64,000 bases of DNA from Stenotrophomonas rhizophila (lineage in GTDB: Bacteria > Pseudomonadota > Gammaproteobacteria > Xanthomonadales > Xanthomonadaceae): assembly GCF_020857975.1 (NCBI RefSeq), contig NZ_JACWUO010000003.1:62001-126000 (forward strand), written 5' to 3'. Of the stretch, positions 57,501 through 64,000 are shown one piece after another. The position numbers were made by a program, and so were the translations under genes. The notes below the pieces were generated by a model. The model ran no database searches, was not told the DNA's origin, and saw only the letters and a program-made list of their open reading frames with translations. Each line of letters starts with the position of its first letter. The stretch's first letter is position 1.

Positions 57501-58391
57501 CGGGGCGATCGCGGTCGGGTGGTTGTGGGTTTCCACCTTGATGCAGAACGCCGAATCGACCGCCGGCTCGCTGCGGTATTGGCCGCTGGCCGGATCGGGG
57601 CGATAGCGCGCGGCCGGGAAACCGGCAACCACCGCGGCGTTGTCGCTGTATGCGCTCAACGTGTGCTGCGGAGTCTGCTGGTGGGTGTGCTTGATCATCC
57701 GGAACAGCGAGTGCGACTGCTCGGCGCCGTCGATGGTCCAGCTGGCGTTGAAGATCTTGTGCCGGCAATGCTCGGAGTTGGCCTGCGCGAACATCATCAG
57801 TTCCACGTCCGACGGCTTGCGGCCCAGTTCGCCGAAGCGCTGGCGCAGGTAGTCGATCTCGTCCTGGGCCATGGCCAGGCCGAGGCGGCTGTTGGCCGCT
57901 TCCAGGTCATCCAGCGCGATCCGCTCCAGTTCGCCGCGCGCCGGCGCGCTGAACAGCGCCTGGGCCTGCGCGGTATCGGCCAGCACCGACTGGGTCATCG
58001 GATCGTGCAGCGCGCCGATCACCGCTTCCTGCGCGGCGGCATCGGCCGGCCAGCCGGCCAGATCGATGCGCAGGCCGCGTTCGACCCGGCCGATCGGCTG
58101 CCCGGCCCCGCGGACCAGCTCGGTGGCCTTGCTCGACCACGGCGACAAGGTGCCCAGGCGGGGGACCACGAAGCGCGAGGTCGCGCCTGCCTCCAACGGC
58201 GCCAGCGCCGGCCGGGCTTCCAGGATCCGGCTCAGGATCGCCGGGTCCGGGGCCGCATCACCCTCGGTCTGGATGAAGTAGACATGCCAGGCACCGGTAA
58301 TGCGCAGATCGGCGGCCAGGGACTGCAGGCGGGATTCAAGACGTTCGCGGCGGAACGGCGAAAGGGCGGATGCGCCCTCGAGGACCATCAT
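54507..58391 (-). CDS. purL: Phosphoribosylformylglycinamidine synthase PurL (large, single chain)
   Basis: PurL converts FGAR to FGAM with glutamine and ATP in purine synthesis. The ~1,294-residue protein is the large form with the glutaminase fused at the C terminus. Parts in order: N-terminal domain (about 1-150), first synthase half with [20 protein letters not shown] near residue 200 and [20 protein letters not shown]-site segment [16 protein letters not shown], second half with GKDSLSMQ, and glutaminase (about 1035-1294) with [13 protein letters not shown] (nucleophilic cysteine) and [10 protein letters not shown]. The start is either ATG of the adjacent pair at 58391/58388; an earlier in-frame start at 58490 adds low-complexity residues. 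It is monocistronic. Confidence 0.97.
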   Translation of the reverse strand: MMVLEGASALSPFRRERLESRLQSLAADLRITGAWHVYFIQTEGDAAPDPAILSRILEARPALAPLEAGATSRFVVPRLGTLSPWSSKATELVRGAGQPIGRVERGLRIDLAGWPADAAAQEAVIGALHDPMTQSVLADTAQAQALFSAPARGELERIALDDLEAANSRLGLAMAQDEIDYLRQRFGELGRKPSDVELMMFAQANSEHCRHKIFNASWTIDGAEQSHSLFRMIKHTHQQTPQHTLSAYSDNAAVVAGFPAARYRPDPASGQYRSEPAVDSAFCIKVETHNHPTAIAPFPGAATGAGGEIRDEGATGRGGKPKAGLTGFSVSHLRIPTLPQPWEAPRALNPRMAPALDIMLDGPLGGAAFNNEFGRPNLLGYFRSFELPEGDGLTRAYDKPIMLAGGLGAIDQNQVEKLRLQPGDAVIVLGGPAMLIGLGGGAASSVASGESAEDLDFASVQRDNPEMERRCQEVIDRCVALGLDNPIRWFHDVGAGGLSNAIPELLHDSGVGGVIDLGKVPADDPSLSPMQLWCNESQERYVLGVPEARLAEFAALCARERCPFAAVGVATAEEHLVVAYGATPGNIPADAPIDLPMDVLFGKAPKMHRDTVHPPAPRWPALKTAGLDLYEAALRVLAHPSVASKNFLVTIGDRSVGGLTAREQMIGPWQLPLADVAITLAGFDGVAGEAMAIGERTPLALLDAAASARMAVGEAITNLCAAPVDALETVKLSANWMAAAGHHGEDALLYDAVRAVGMELCPQLELSIPVGKDSLSMQAQWQAAGQAHKSVSPVSLVISAFAPVADANGQLTPLLEREGDSELWLIGLGAGKQRLGGSILAQVHADHSALPAFGGAVPDLDDPQRLRAFFELIRDARQAGLLLAYHDRSDGGAFAALCEMAFASRLGLDIALDAWGDDPFRSLFNEELGAVVQIAREDRAAFADLVERHALTECAQRIARPTTAPVVRVSLQGESLAEWRWEALFDAWWSVTHAMQKLRDNPDNADQERAIARNFNAPGLKPKLTFDLNDDVAMPYINTGARPRVAVLREQGVNGQIEMANAFERAGFSAFDVHMSDLIEGRVALSDFTGLVACGGFSYGDVLGAGRGWATSVLERSALRDAFAGFFARQDSFALGVCNGCQMMSQLKDIIPGAEHWPQFRRNRSEQFEARTALLEVVESPSILLRGMAGSRLPVAVAHGEGQAVFASAVDQAAARVALRYVDGDGNVATQYPLNPNGSPDGITGLTSTDGRVSIMMPHPERTPRAINLSWRPAEWQGDSPWLRMFRNARAWCG

Positions 58392-58707
58392 GTCCGGGGA
58401 ACCGTGGTTGGAGACGGGGCCGGCTATTGTACCCAAGTCCACCGCCGCGACCTGCTCCGCAGGGTCGTCCGGCGCCCCCGGGGCCTGCACAAACCTTTAA
58501 CTGGCTCACAGTTGGAACCATCGACTGGTTCACAGATTGGCGCCGGGCTTCATGACAACGTTATCACCGCCCGGCCCGGGGGATCCCCTGGCCGGTCCCG
58601 CGTCCGCCCCCACTGCTGTCGCCGGCCTCTCTCACCGGCATCCGGACCTGCTGCACGCGAGCCGCCATGTCGGCGGCCCGCGCCCATGACCAGATCGGAG
58701 AAAGACC
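58392..58707 (+). promoter_or_regulatory. purL / chitinase divergent regulatory region with LacI-type palindrome
   Basis: TGACAACGTTATCA (58553-58566) is a 14-bp palindrome with one mismatch and a central CG, the shape of LacI-family operators. Upstream are two more inverted repeats: AACTG-GCTCA-CAGTT (about 58499-58513) and GAACCA-TCGAC-TGGTTC (58515-58531, perfect). Together they point to regulation of the chitinase gene, with the first palindrome 142 bases ahead of its ATG. No clear -35/-10 pair is visible and no gene lies here. Confidence 0.5.
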
Positions 58708-60810
58708 ATGCCTGACCCGATTGCGCGCAGTGCGGTGACATCGATATCTTCCCTCCTCCCGGTTCCCCGCAGGCGCTGGGGGCTGCTGCTGGCCCTGGCC
58801 GCGGCGGCCAGCCTGCCCGGCCTGGCCCAGGCGGCCAACTGTACCGGGGTGGCCGAATGGAACCCGGCGGTGATCTACCTGTCCGGGACCACCCTGCAGA
58901 AGGGCGGCGTGCTGTACCGGGCCAACCAGGACATCTGGAATGCCCCGCCCGACCACCCCGCCGGGGCGCCCTACTACACCAACCTGGGCGCCTGCGACGG
59001 CGGTGCCGGCAACCAGCCGCCCAGCGTGGCCCTGACCTCGCCGACCGCCGGGGCCAGCTTCAGCGCCGGCAGCACCATCACCCTCAGCGCCAATGCCGCC
59101 GACAGCGATGGCAGCGTCAGCAAGGTCGAGTTCTTCCGCGGCGGTACCTCGCTGGGCATCGACACCAGCGCGCCGTACAGCGTGGCCTGGGCCAATGCCG
59201 TGGCCGGCAGCCATACGCTCAAGGCGGTGGCCACCGACAACAACAATGCGGTGACCTCCTCGGCCACGGTGGCCATCACCGTCACCGCGCCCAGCAACGA
59301 CACCACTGCGCCCAGCGTGCCCGGCGGGCTGGCCTCGCCGGCGCACACCGCCAGCACGGTCAACCTGGCCTGGAACGCGGCCACCGACAACACCGGCGGC
59401 AGCGGCGTGGCCGGCTACGACGTGTACCGCAACGGCAGCCTGGTCGGCTCGCCGGCGGCCACCCAGTACACCGATGGCGGCCTGGCCCCCAGCACCGCCT
59501 ACAGCTACACGGTGCGGGCACGCGACAACGCCGGCAATGCGTCGGCACGCAGTACCGCGATCAGCGTGACCACCGCAGCCGGCGGCGGCGGCGGGGCCAA
59601 GCGGGTGATCGGCTACTTCACCCAGTGGGGCATCTATGGGCGCAACTACCGGGTCAAGAACATCGACACCAGTGGCTCGGCGGCCAGGCTGACCCACATC
59701 AACTACGCGTTCGGCAACGTGCGCAACAACCGCTGCGAGGTCGGCATCACCCAACCCTCCGATGCCAACACCGGCGCGGGCGGGGATGCCTTCGCCGACT
59801 ACACCAAGGCCTTCGGTGCCGGTGAAAGCGTCAGCGGCGGCGCCGACAGCTGGGATCAGCCGCTGCGCGGCAACTGGAACCAGCTCAAGCAGCTCAAGGC
59901 CAAGCATCCCAACGTGAAGGTGCTGATCTCGCTCGGCGGCTGGACCTGGTCGCGCGGCTTCTCCAGCGCGGCCCAGCCGGCCCACCGCCAGGCCTTCGTG
60001 GCCTCGTGCGTGGATGCCTACATCAAGGGCAACCTGCCGGTGACCGACGGTGCCGGCGGGGTGGGCGCCGCGGCCGGGGTGTTCGACGGCATCGACATCG
60101 ACTGGGAATACCCGGTGGCGTGCGGGCTGAGCTGCGGCAGCGCGGCCGACAATGCCAACTACACCGCGCTGCTGGCCGAGTTCCGCCGCCAGCTCGATGC
60201 GGTGCGGCCGGGGCTGCTGTTGACGGTGGCGGTGGGTGCGGGGATCGACAAGGTGCGGGTGACCGACCCGGCCGCCTACCATCCCTACCTGGATTTCATC
60301 AACGTGATGACCTACGACTTCCACGGCGCGTGGGATGCGCAGACCAACCATCACTCGGCGCTGTTCGACTCACCGGCCGACCCGTCCACCGGCGACCAGA
60401 AGCTGTACAACAGCAACGATGCGATGGAGGCCTTCATCAGCCGCGGGGTGCCGGCCGGCAAGTTGAACCTGGGCATCGGCTACTACGGGCGCGGCTGGAC
60501 CGGCGTGGCCAGCGGCAACAACGGCCTGTACCGGAGCGCCAGCGGTGCGGCTCCGGGAACCTACGAAGCCGGCATCGAAGACTGGAAGGTGCTCAAGAAC
60601 CTGGCCTGGCCGGGTTATACCGACCCGGTCGCCAAGGCCACCTGGATTTCCAACGGCAGCACGTTCTGGAGCTTCGACACGCCGGCGATGGTCACCGAGA
60701 AGATGGGCTACGTGAAGGCCCAGGGCCTGGGCGGCGCGTTCTTCTGGGAGTTCAGCGGCGACGATGCGCAGGGCACGCTGACCAAGGCGATCCGCGACGG
60801 CCTGAACTGA
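58708..60810 (+). CDS. Secreted multidomain chitinase (GH18)
   Basis: Hydrolyses chitin outside the cell. The 700-residue protein has a long signal peptide (cleavage after AQA near residue 42). Next is a CBM5/12 chitin-binding module at about 43-95 (WNPAVIYLSGTTLQKGGVLYRA), then a bacterial Ig-like domain (about 100-193; PPSVALTSPTAGASF). A fibronectin type III domain (about 197-292) leads to a GH18 catalytic domain from about 300. The catalytic motif DGIDIDWEY is at 460-468 with the acid/base Glu467; ISLGGWTWS and MTYDFHGAWD are also typical. GGAG lies eight bases before the ATG. Sec signal and multidomain form suggest export by the Xps system (inference). Confidence 0.95.
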   Translation: MPDPIARSAVTSISSLLPVPRRRWGLLLALAAAASLPGLAQAANCTGVAEWNPAVIYLSGTTLQKGGVLYRANQDIWNAPPDHPAGAPYYTNLGACDGGAGNQPPSVALTSPTAGASFSAGSTITLSANAADSDGSVSKVEFFRGGTSLGIDTSAPYSVAWANAVAGSHTLKAVATDNNNAVTSSATVAITVTAPSNDTTAPSVPGGLASPAHTASTVNLAWNAATDNTGGSGVAGYDVYRNGSLVGSPAATQYTDGGLAPSTAYSYTVRARDNAGNASARSTAISVTTAAGGGGGAKRVIGYFTQWGIYGRNYRVKNIDTSGSAARLTHINYAFGNVRNNRCEVGITQPSDANTGAGGDAFADYTKAFGAGESVSGGADSWDQPLRGNWNQLKQLKAKHPNVKVLISLGGWTWSRGFSSAAQPAHRQAFVASCVDAYIKGNLPVTDGAGGVGAAAGVFDGIDIDWEYPVACGLSCGSAADNANYTALLAEFRRQLDAVRPGLLLTVAVGAGIDKVRVTDPAAYHPYLDFINVMTYDFHGAWDAQTNHHSALFDSPADPSTGDQKLYNSNDAMEAFISRGVPAGKLNLGIGYYGRGWTGVASGNNGLYRSASGAAPGTYEAGIEDWKVLKNLAWPGYTDPVAKATWISNGSTFWSFDTPAMVTEKMGYVKAQGLGGAFFWEFSGDDAQGTLTKAIRDGLN

Positions 60811-60847
60811 AGAAGGCCGGCCAACGGCCGGCCCCCACTGCATGACC

Positions 60848-60881
60848 ACGACGCCCCGGCACTGCCGGGGCGTTGTTTTTT
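60848..60881 (+). terminator. Intrinsic terminator of the chitinase gene
   Basis: Stem ACGCCCCGGC-ACT-GCCGGGGCGT followed by TGTTTTTT, 41 bases after the chitinase stop. Its T-run reaches the dsbC stop codon, so the convergent genes are separated only by this structure; on the other strand it lacks a T-run. Confidence 0.9.
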
Positions 60882-61657
60882 CAGCGGCTGCCGCCGGCCG
60901 TGATGCGCTCCAGCGCGGCTTTCAGCTGCGCCGGCGGCAGGTAACCGCCGAGCTGGGTGCCGTCGGCGGCGAAGATCGCCGGGGTGCCGTTGACGCCCAT
61001 CTGCTGGCCCAGCTTGTACTGCATGGCCACCGGGTTGGTGCAGTTCTTCGCCGCCACCGGCGTGCCGGTCTTGGCCGCGGTCAACGCCTGCTTGCGGTCG
61101 GCTGCGCACCAGACCGAAATCATGTCGGTGTAGTCCTGGCTGCCCAGGCCCATGCGCGGGAAGGCCAGGTATTCCACCGTGACGCCCTGCCGGTTGAGCT
61201 CGGCGATGTCCTGGTGCAGCTTGCGGCAGTAGCCGCATTCGATGTCGGTGAACACGCTGACGGTGTACTTGGCATTGGGCGCGGCGAACACGATGCGCTC
61301 GTTGTGCGGCACCTGCGCCAGCAGCTTCTGGCGGTAGGCCAGCAACCCGGGGCTGCTGACCGGGGCCTTGTTCTGGATGTCGTAGGGCTGGGACTGCATC
61401 AGGTAACGGCCATCGTCGGACACATACAGCACCTGCCCGGACACCAGGACTTCACGGAAACCCGGGAACGGCGCCGCGCCGATGTAGTCCGGCTTGAAGT
61501 TGGGGTCCAGCTTCAGCAGGGCCGCGCCTACGCGCTGGTCGGCAGTGCCGGCCGCGGGCGCGGCGGCGGCCTTGCTGGTGGCGGGCGCGGACGGTTGCTG
61601 CGCGCAGGCAGTCAGGCTGAGCGCGCCAAGGAAGGCGGCAAGGGCGACACGGAGCAT
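60881..61657 (-). CDS. dsbC: Thiol:disulfide interchange protein DsbC, lipoprotein type
   Basis: DsbC isomerises wrong disulfides in exported proteins. The 258-residue product has the DsbC layout: dimerisation domain (about 40-100), linker, and thioredoxin-fold domain with active site FTDIECGYCRKL (Cys141, Cys144) and cis-Pro loop GVNGTPAIF. A second cysteine pair (VWCAADRK, AAKNCTN) matches the structural disulfide of DsbC. Unlike the usual soluble enzyme, the leader MLRVALAAFLGALSLTAC ends in a lipobox with cysteine at residue 18, so it is probably membrane-anchored. The ATG at 61657 is chosen for this leader. No dsbD partner is nearby. Confidence 0.92.
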   Translation of the reverse strand: MLRVALAAFLGALSLTACAQQPSAPATSKAAAAPAAGTADQRVGAALLKLDPNFKPDYIGAAPFPGFREVLVSGQVLYVSDDGRYLMQSQPYDIQNKAPVSSPGLLAYRQKLLAQVPHNERIVFAAPNAKYTVSVFTDIECGYCRKLHQDIAELNRQGVTVEYLAFPRMGLGSQDYTDMISVWCAADRKQALTAAKTGTPVAAKNCTNPVAMQYKLGQQMGVNGTPAIFAADGTQLGGYLPPAQLKAALERITAGGSR

Positions 61658-61743
61658 CGAGCATTCCGGTGGGGAAGAAGGTAAGCGCGATTCTCGCACA
61701 GCCACCCTGTCACCCGGCTGCACCACCGCCCAGCCGGCCGGCC

Positions 61744-62721
61744 TCAGCCGCGCGGATGATGGCGGGCATGCAGCTTCTGCAGGTGCTCGCGGGCGACCAG
61801 GGTGTAGATCTGGGTGGTGGACAGCGAACTGTGGCCCAGCAGCATCTGCAGCGCGCGCAGGTCCGCGCCCCGGTTGAGCAGATGGGTGGCGAAACTGTGG
61901 CGCAGGCCGTGCGGGCTGATCCGCACCGGATCGATCCCGGCCAGCACCGCGTACTTCTTCACCAGCGCCCAGAACTGCTGGCGACTGAGCGGGTGCAGCG
62001 ACGGTGCCAGGAACATCGGCACCGCACCGTCCTGGGCCACCGGCACCGGCCGCTTGCCGGCCAGCTGCGGCCGCGCCTGCGCCAGATAGCGCTCCAGCCA
62101 GTGCTGGGACTCCTCGCCCAGCGGCACCAGGCGCTCCTTGCTGCCCTTGCCGGTCACCCGCAGCACGCCCTGGCGCAGGTTGACCGCGTTGGCCGGCAGC
62201 TGCACCAGCTCGCTCACCCGCAGCCCGGCGGCATACATCAGCTCCAGCATGGCGCGGTCACGCAGGCCGATCGGATCGGCGATGTCCGGCGCGGCCAGCA
62301 ACGCATCGATCTGGCTTTCGGCCAACGCCTTGGGCAGCAGCCGCGGCAACCGCGGCGGGTCCAGCAGCGCACTGGGGTCTTCGCTGCGCCGCCCCCGGCG
62401 CACCGCGTCGGCGAAGAACGCGCGCAACGCCGACAACAGGCGCGCGTTGCTGCGCGGCGACCAACCGTGCCGCGCGCGCCAGGCCAGGTAGTCGAACAGA
62501 CCGGCGCGGTCGACCCCGTCCAGGCCGCCGCCGGCCCCATCGCGCCAGCGCGCCAGCCCTTCCAGGTCACGCCGGTAGCTGTCCAGGCTGGCCCGGGCCA
62601 GGCCTTGTTCGGCCCAGATCGCATCGAGGAAACGCTGGATCGCCGCATTGTCGGCATCGCGCAGCGGCGGCAGCTGCTGGACCAATTGGCGGCGCTGTGC
62701 AGGAGTGGAGGCATCGGACAT
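61744..62721 (-). CDS. xerD: Site-specific tyrosine recombinase XerD
   Basis: XerD, with XerC, resolves chromosome dimers at dif under FtsK control. The 325-residue protein has a SAM-like N-terminal DNA-binding domain (about 25-110) and a catalytic domain with all tyrosine-recombinase residues: Arg168 in AAGLRVSEL, Lys192 in [10 protein letters not shown], His271 and Arg274 in [10 protein letters not shown], His297 in GHSSL, and Tyr306 in TTQIYT. The ATG at 62721 (MSDASTP) fits the family; an extension upstream to 62820 would overlap the divergent RDD gene. XerD rather than XerC is inferred from overall similarity and the shared dsbC neighbourhood. Confidence 0.93.
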   Translation of the reverse strand: MSDASTPAQRRQLVQQLPPLRDADNAAIQRFLDAIWAEQGLARASLDSYRRDLEGLARWRDGAGGGLDGVDRAGLFDYLAWRARHGWSPRSNARLLSALRAFFADAVRRGRRSEDPSALLDPPRLPRLLPKALAESQIDALLAAPDIADPIGLRDRAMLELMYAAGLRVSELVQLPANAVNLRQGVLRVTGKGSKERLVPLGEESQHWLERYLAQARPQLAGKRPVPVAQDGAVPMFLAPSLHPLSRQQFWALVKKYAVLAGIDPVRISPHGLRHSFATHLLNRGADLRALQMLLGHSSLSTTQIYTLVAREHLQKLHARHHPRG

Positions 62722-62791
62722 GCCATCAGCATACGGAGCCTGCCGCGCGGCGGCCATCGAACCGGCGCGGCGGCGCAGGTATGCTCGGCGC

Positions 62792-63268
62792 ATGCCCACC
62801 GCCACGACAGCCGCCGCCACCCCCGACCGCCCCGCCGCGCTGCTGGGCTGGCGGCTGCTGGCCCTGCTCTACGATTTCTTCCCAGCCCTGGCGCTGTGGA
62901 TGCTGCTCGGCGCGCTGTTCACCGCCGGCTACACCCTGGCCGGTCACGCCGAGCGCGACAACATCGCCCCGTTCAGTGCCCTGCAATGGCTGCTGTGGCT
63001 GTGCTGCTGGGGCGTCACCGGGCTGTACGCCACGCTCAGCTGGCGCCGCGGCGGCCAGACCCTGGGCATGCGCCCCTGGCGCCTGCAGGTGACCGGTGCC
63101 GACGGCGGCGCCCCGACCCGCCGCCAGCTGTGGCTGCGCTACGGCGTGGCTACCCTCTCGTTGCTGCTCGGCGGCCTGGGCCTGTGGTGGGCGCTGTTGG
63201 ACCGCCAACGCCTGACCTGGCACGACCGTGTCAGCGGCACCCAGCTGCGGCGCCTGCCCAAGCGCTGA
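62792..63268 (+). CDS. RDD-family membrane protein
   Basis: A 158-residue inner-membrane protein of the RDD family (Arg-Asp-Asp pattern), of unknown function but common near dsb/xer/lpt genes in this group. It has three or four hydrophobic segments (about 21-45, 60-80, 112-130) and the family signature [19 protein letters not shown] near residue 93, with [10 protein letters not shown] in the first helix in place of the classical RDD motif. The ATG at 62792 follows directly after a basic stretch that does not belong to it. It diverges from xerD. Confidence 0.85.
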   Translation: MPTATTAAATPDRPAALLGWRLLALLYDFFPALALWMLLGALFTAGYTLAGHAERDNIAPFSALQWLLWLCCWGVTGLYATLSWRRGGQTLGMRPWRLQVTGADGGAPTRRQLWLRYGVATLSLLLGGLGLWWALLDRQRLTWHDRVSGTQLRRLPKR

Positions 63269-63278
63269 TCGCGGGAAT

Positions 63279-63325
63279 GCCGCCCCTGGGACGGCATGCA
63301 GCGACAACCGACGGTCGTCGCCTAC
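63279..63325. repeat. Hairpin and GTAG-footed REP between convergent genes
   Basis: A near-perfect palindrome ATGCCGCCCC/GGGACGGCAT (about 63277-63298) is followed by a minus-oriented REP element (63301-63325; GTAGGCGACGACCGTCGG on its strand). They fill the gap between the convergent RDD gene and lptG, resembling the REP arrangement at 22548-22641. Confidence 0.72.
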
Positions 63326-63371
63326 CCGCCATCCTCCCGCAGGACCGAAAGGCGCCGCGCTCTACCGCGCC

Positions 63372-64000
63372 TTACCCCGACTTGCGCCGGAACAGCATCC
63401 CCGACACGGCCAGCATCACGATCGGCGGCAGCGCGTAGGCCAGGCGGTAGTCGAATTTCAAGGCGCCGGCCATGCGCCCGAAGAACAGCTGCAGCAGCCA
63501 GAACCCCAGCGCGAACAGGATGCCCAGGAACAGCCGCTTGCCCATGCCGCCGCTGCGCAGCGAACCGAACGCGAACGGCACCGCGGCCAGGCACAACGCC
63601 AGCACGTTGACCGGATAGAACCAGCGGCTCCAGTAGATGTCCTCGTAATCGCGCGCATCCAGCCCGTTGCGCTTGCGGTACTCGATGCTGGTGCGCAGGT
63701 CCATCGCGGTGAGGTTGCGCGGCTTGGACAGCCCGCTGGCCAGCGCGGCCGGATCCAGCTGCGTCTGCCACGGCTCCGATTCCACCGTCTGCCGCGTGGC
63801 CGAACGTTCGCCGAAGGTATCGCGGCGCACCTTGTTGAGCACCCAGCCGCTGTCGCCATGCTCGGCGCTGCCGGCATAGGTCAGCGAGGCCAGCTGCCCG
63901 TCCGCGCCGATCTTGTACAGGCGCACATCGCGCAGCACCAGGCGCGTGCCGCCGCCGGGCTGCAGCAGTTCGTCGCCGCTGCCGGCACTGAGGAAGGTAT
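63372..64000 (-). CDS. lptG: LPS export permease LptG (3' part, cut by window edge)
   Basis: LptG is one of the two permease subunits of the LptB2FG transporter that extracts LPS from the inner membrane. About 209 C-terminal residues are visible, roughly the last 60 percent. The periplasmic beta-jellyroll part (LYKIGADGQLASLTYAGSAE, SEPWQTQLDPAAL, KPRNLTAMDLRTSIEYRKRN) is followed by three or four membrane helices (FYPVNVLALCLAAVPFAFG, GILFALGFWLLQLFFG, ALPPIVMLAVSGMLF). LptF is similar, but the LTAMDL / SIEYRKRNGLD pattern favours LptG. The reading frame is open to the window edge, with no start inside. Confidence 0.88.
   Translation of the reverse strand, partial: TFLSAGSGDELLQPGGGTRLVLRDVRLYKIGADGQLASLTYAGSAEHGDSGWVLNKVRRDTFGERSATRQTVESEPWQTQLDPAALASGLSKPRNLTAMDLRTSIEYRKRNGLDARDYEDIYWSRWFYPVNVLALCLAAVPFAFGSLRSGGMGKRLFLGILFALGFWLLQLFFGRMAGALKFDYRLAYALPPIVMLAVSGMLFRRKSG

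Noticed and set aside
54405..58715. A 1,436-codon open frame antisense to purL
   Set aside because: The purL frame is a full-length recognised enzyme; the antisense product is compositionally biased and starts inside the purL terminator.

Overview
The window is GC-rich chromosomal DNA that reads as a member of the Xanthomonadaceae (Lysobacteraceae), most likely Stenotrophomonas or a close relative. The evidence is the Xanthomonas-style Xps type II secretion locus in the order E-F-G-H-I-J-K-L-M-N-D, an Ax21-family outer-membrane protein, a dcw cluster without murD, and many short GTAG-footed palindromic repeats of the SMAG/REP type. The genus assignment is inference from gene content, not from a search.

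Region by region. 1-8251 (minus): the division and cell-wall (dcw) operon mraZ-rsmH-ftsL-ftsI-murE-murF-mraY-ftsW, every junction overlapping, with a candidate MraZ-box promoter and a perfect DnaA box upstream. 8468-9842 (plus): a TANGO2/NRDE protein and a DM13-domain protein. 9843-10701: REP repeats, a four-hairpin structured repeat and RNase P RNA (rnpB, minus). 10736-15674: rsmI, diverging from lpoA-yraN-DUF457 hydrolase-FAD-linked oxidase. 15713-19987 (minus): FMN riboswitch-ribE-ribBX-ribH-nusB-thiL. 20112-22534 (plus): Ax21-family protein, an array of about 245-bp REP-containing tandem repeats and an unknown exported protein; this block separates the rib operon from 22654-26113 (minus) glyA-membrane protein-nrdR-ribD. 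26274-33422: RcnB-like protein, ettA, an NCS2 purine permease, pncB and a two-gene glycosyltransferase pair.

33526-46325 (minus): the complete xps type II secretion operon and, just upstream, a subtilisin-family protease that is a plausible substrate. 46483-54057 (minus): a 2,524-residue trimeric autotransporter adhesin with nine neck motifs. 54507-64000: purL, a multidomain GH18 chitinase (another plausible type II substrate) with a LacI-type palindrome upstream, a lipoprotein-type DsbC, xerD, an RDD membrane protein and the 3' part of lptG.

Functionally the window joins essential housekeeping (peptidoglycan, riboflavin, purine, NAD, one-carbon, RNase P) with a secretion and surface module: T2SS, protease, chitinase, adhesin, Ax21 and a periplasmic disulfide isomerase. 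I see no prophage, CRISPR array, transposase gene or tRNA. The most unusual signals are: a two-copy structured repeat whose stems differ by compensatory changes and which abuts the 3' ends of rnpB and nusB; two genes whose TAG stop lies inside the GTAG foot of a repeat; a RibBX protein without the GTP cyclohydrolase II zinc cysteines; and a long tandem REP array inside a split riboflavin locus.
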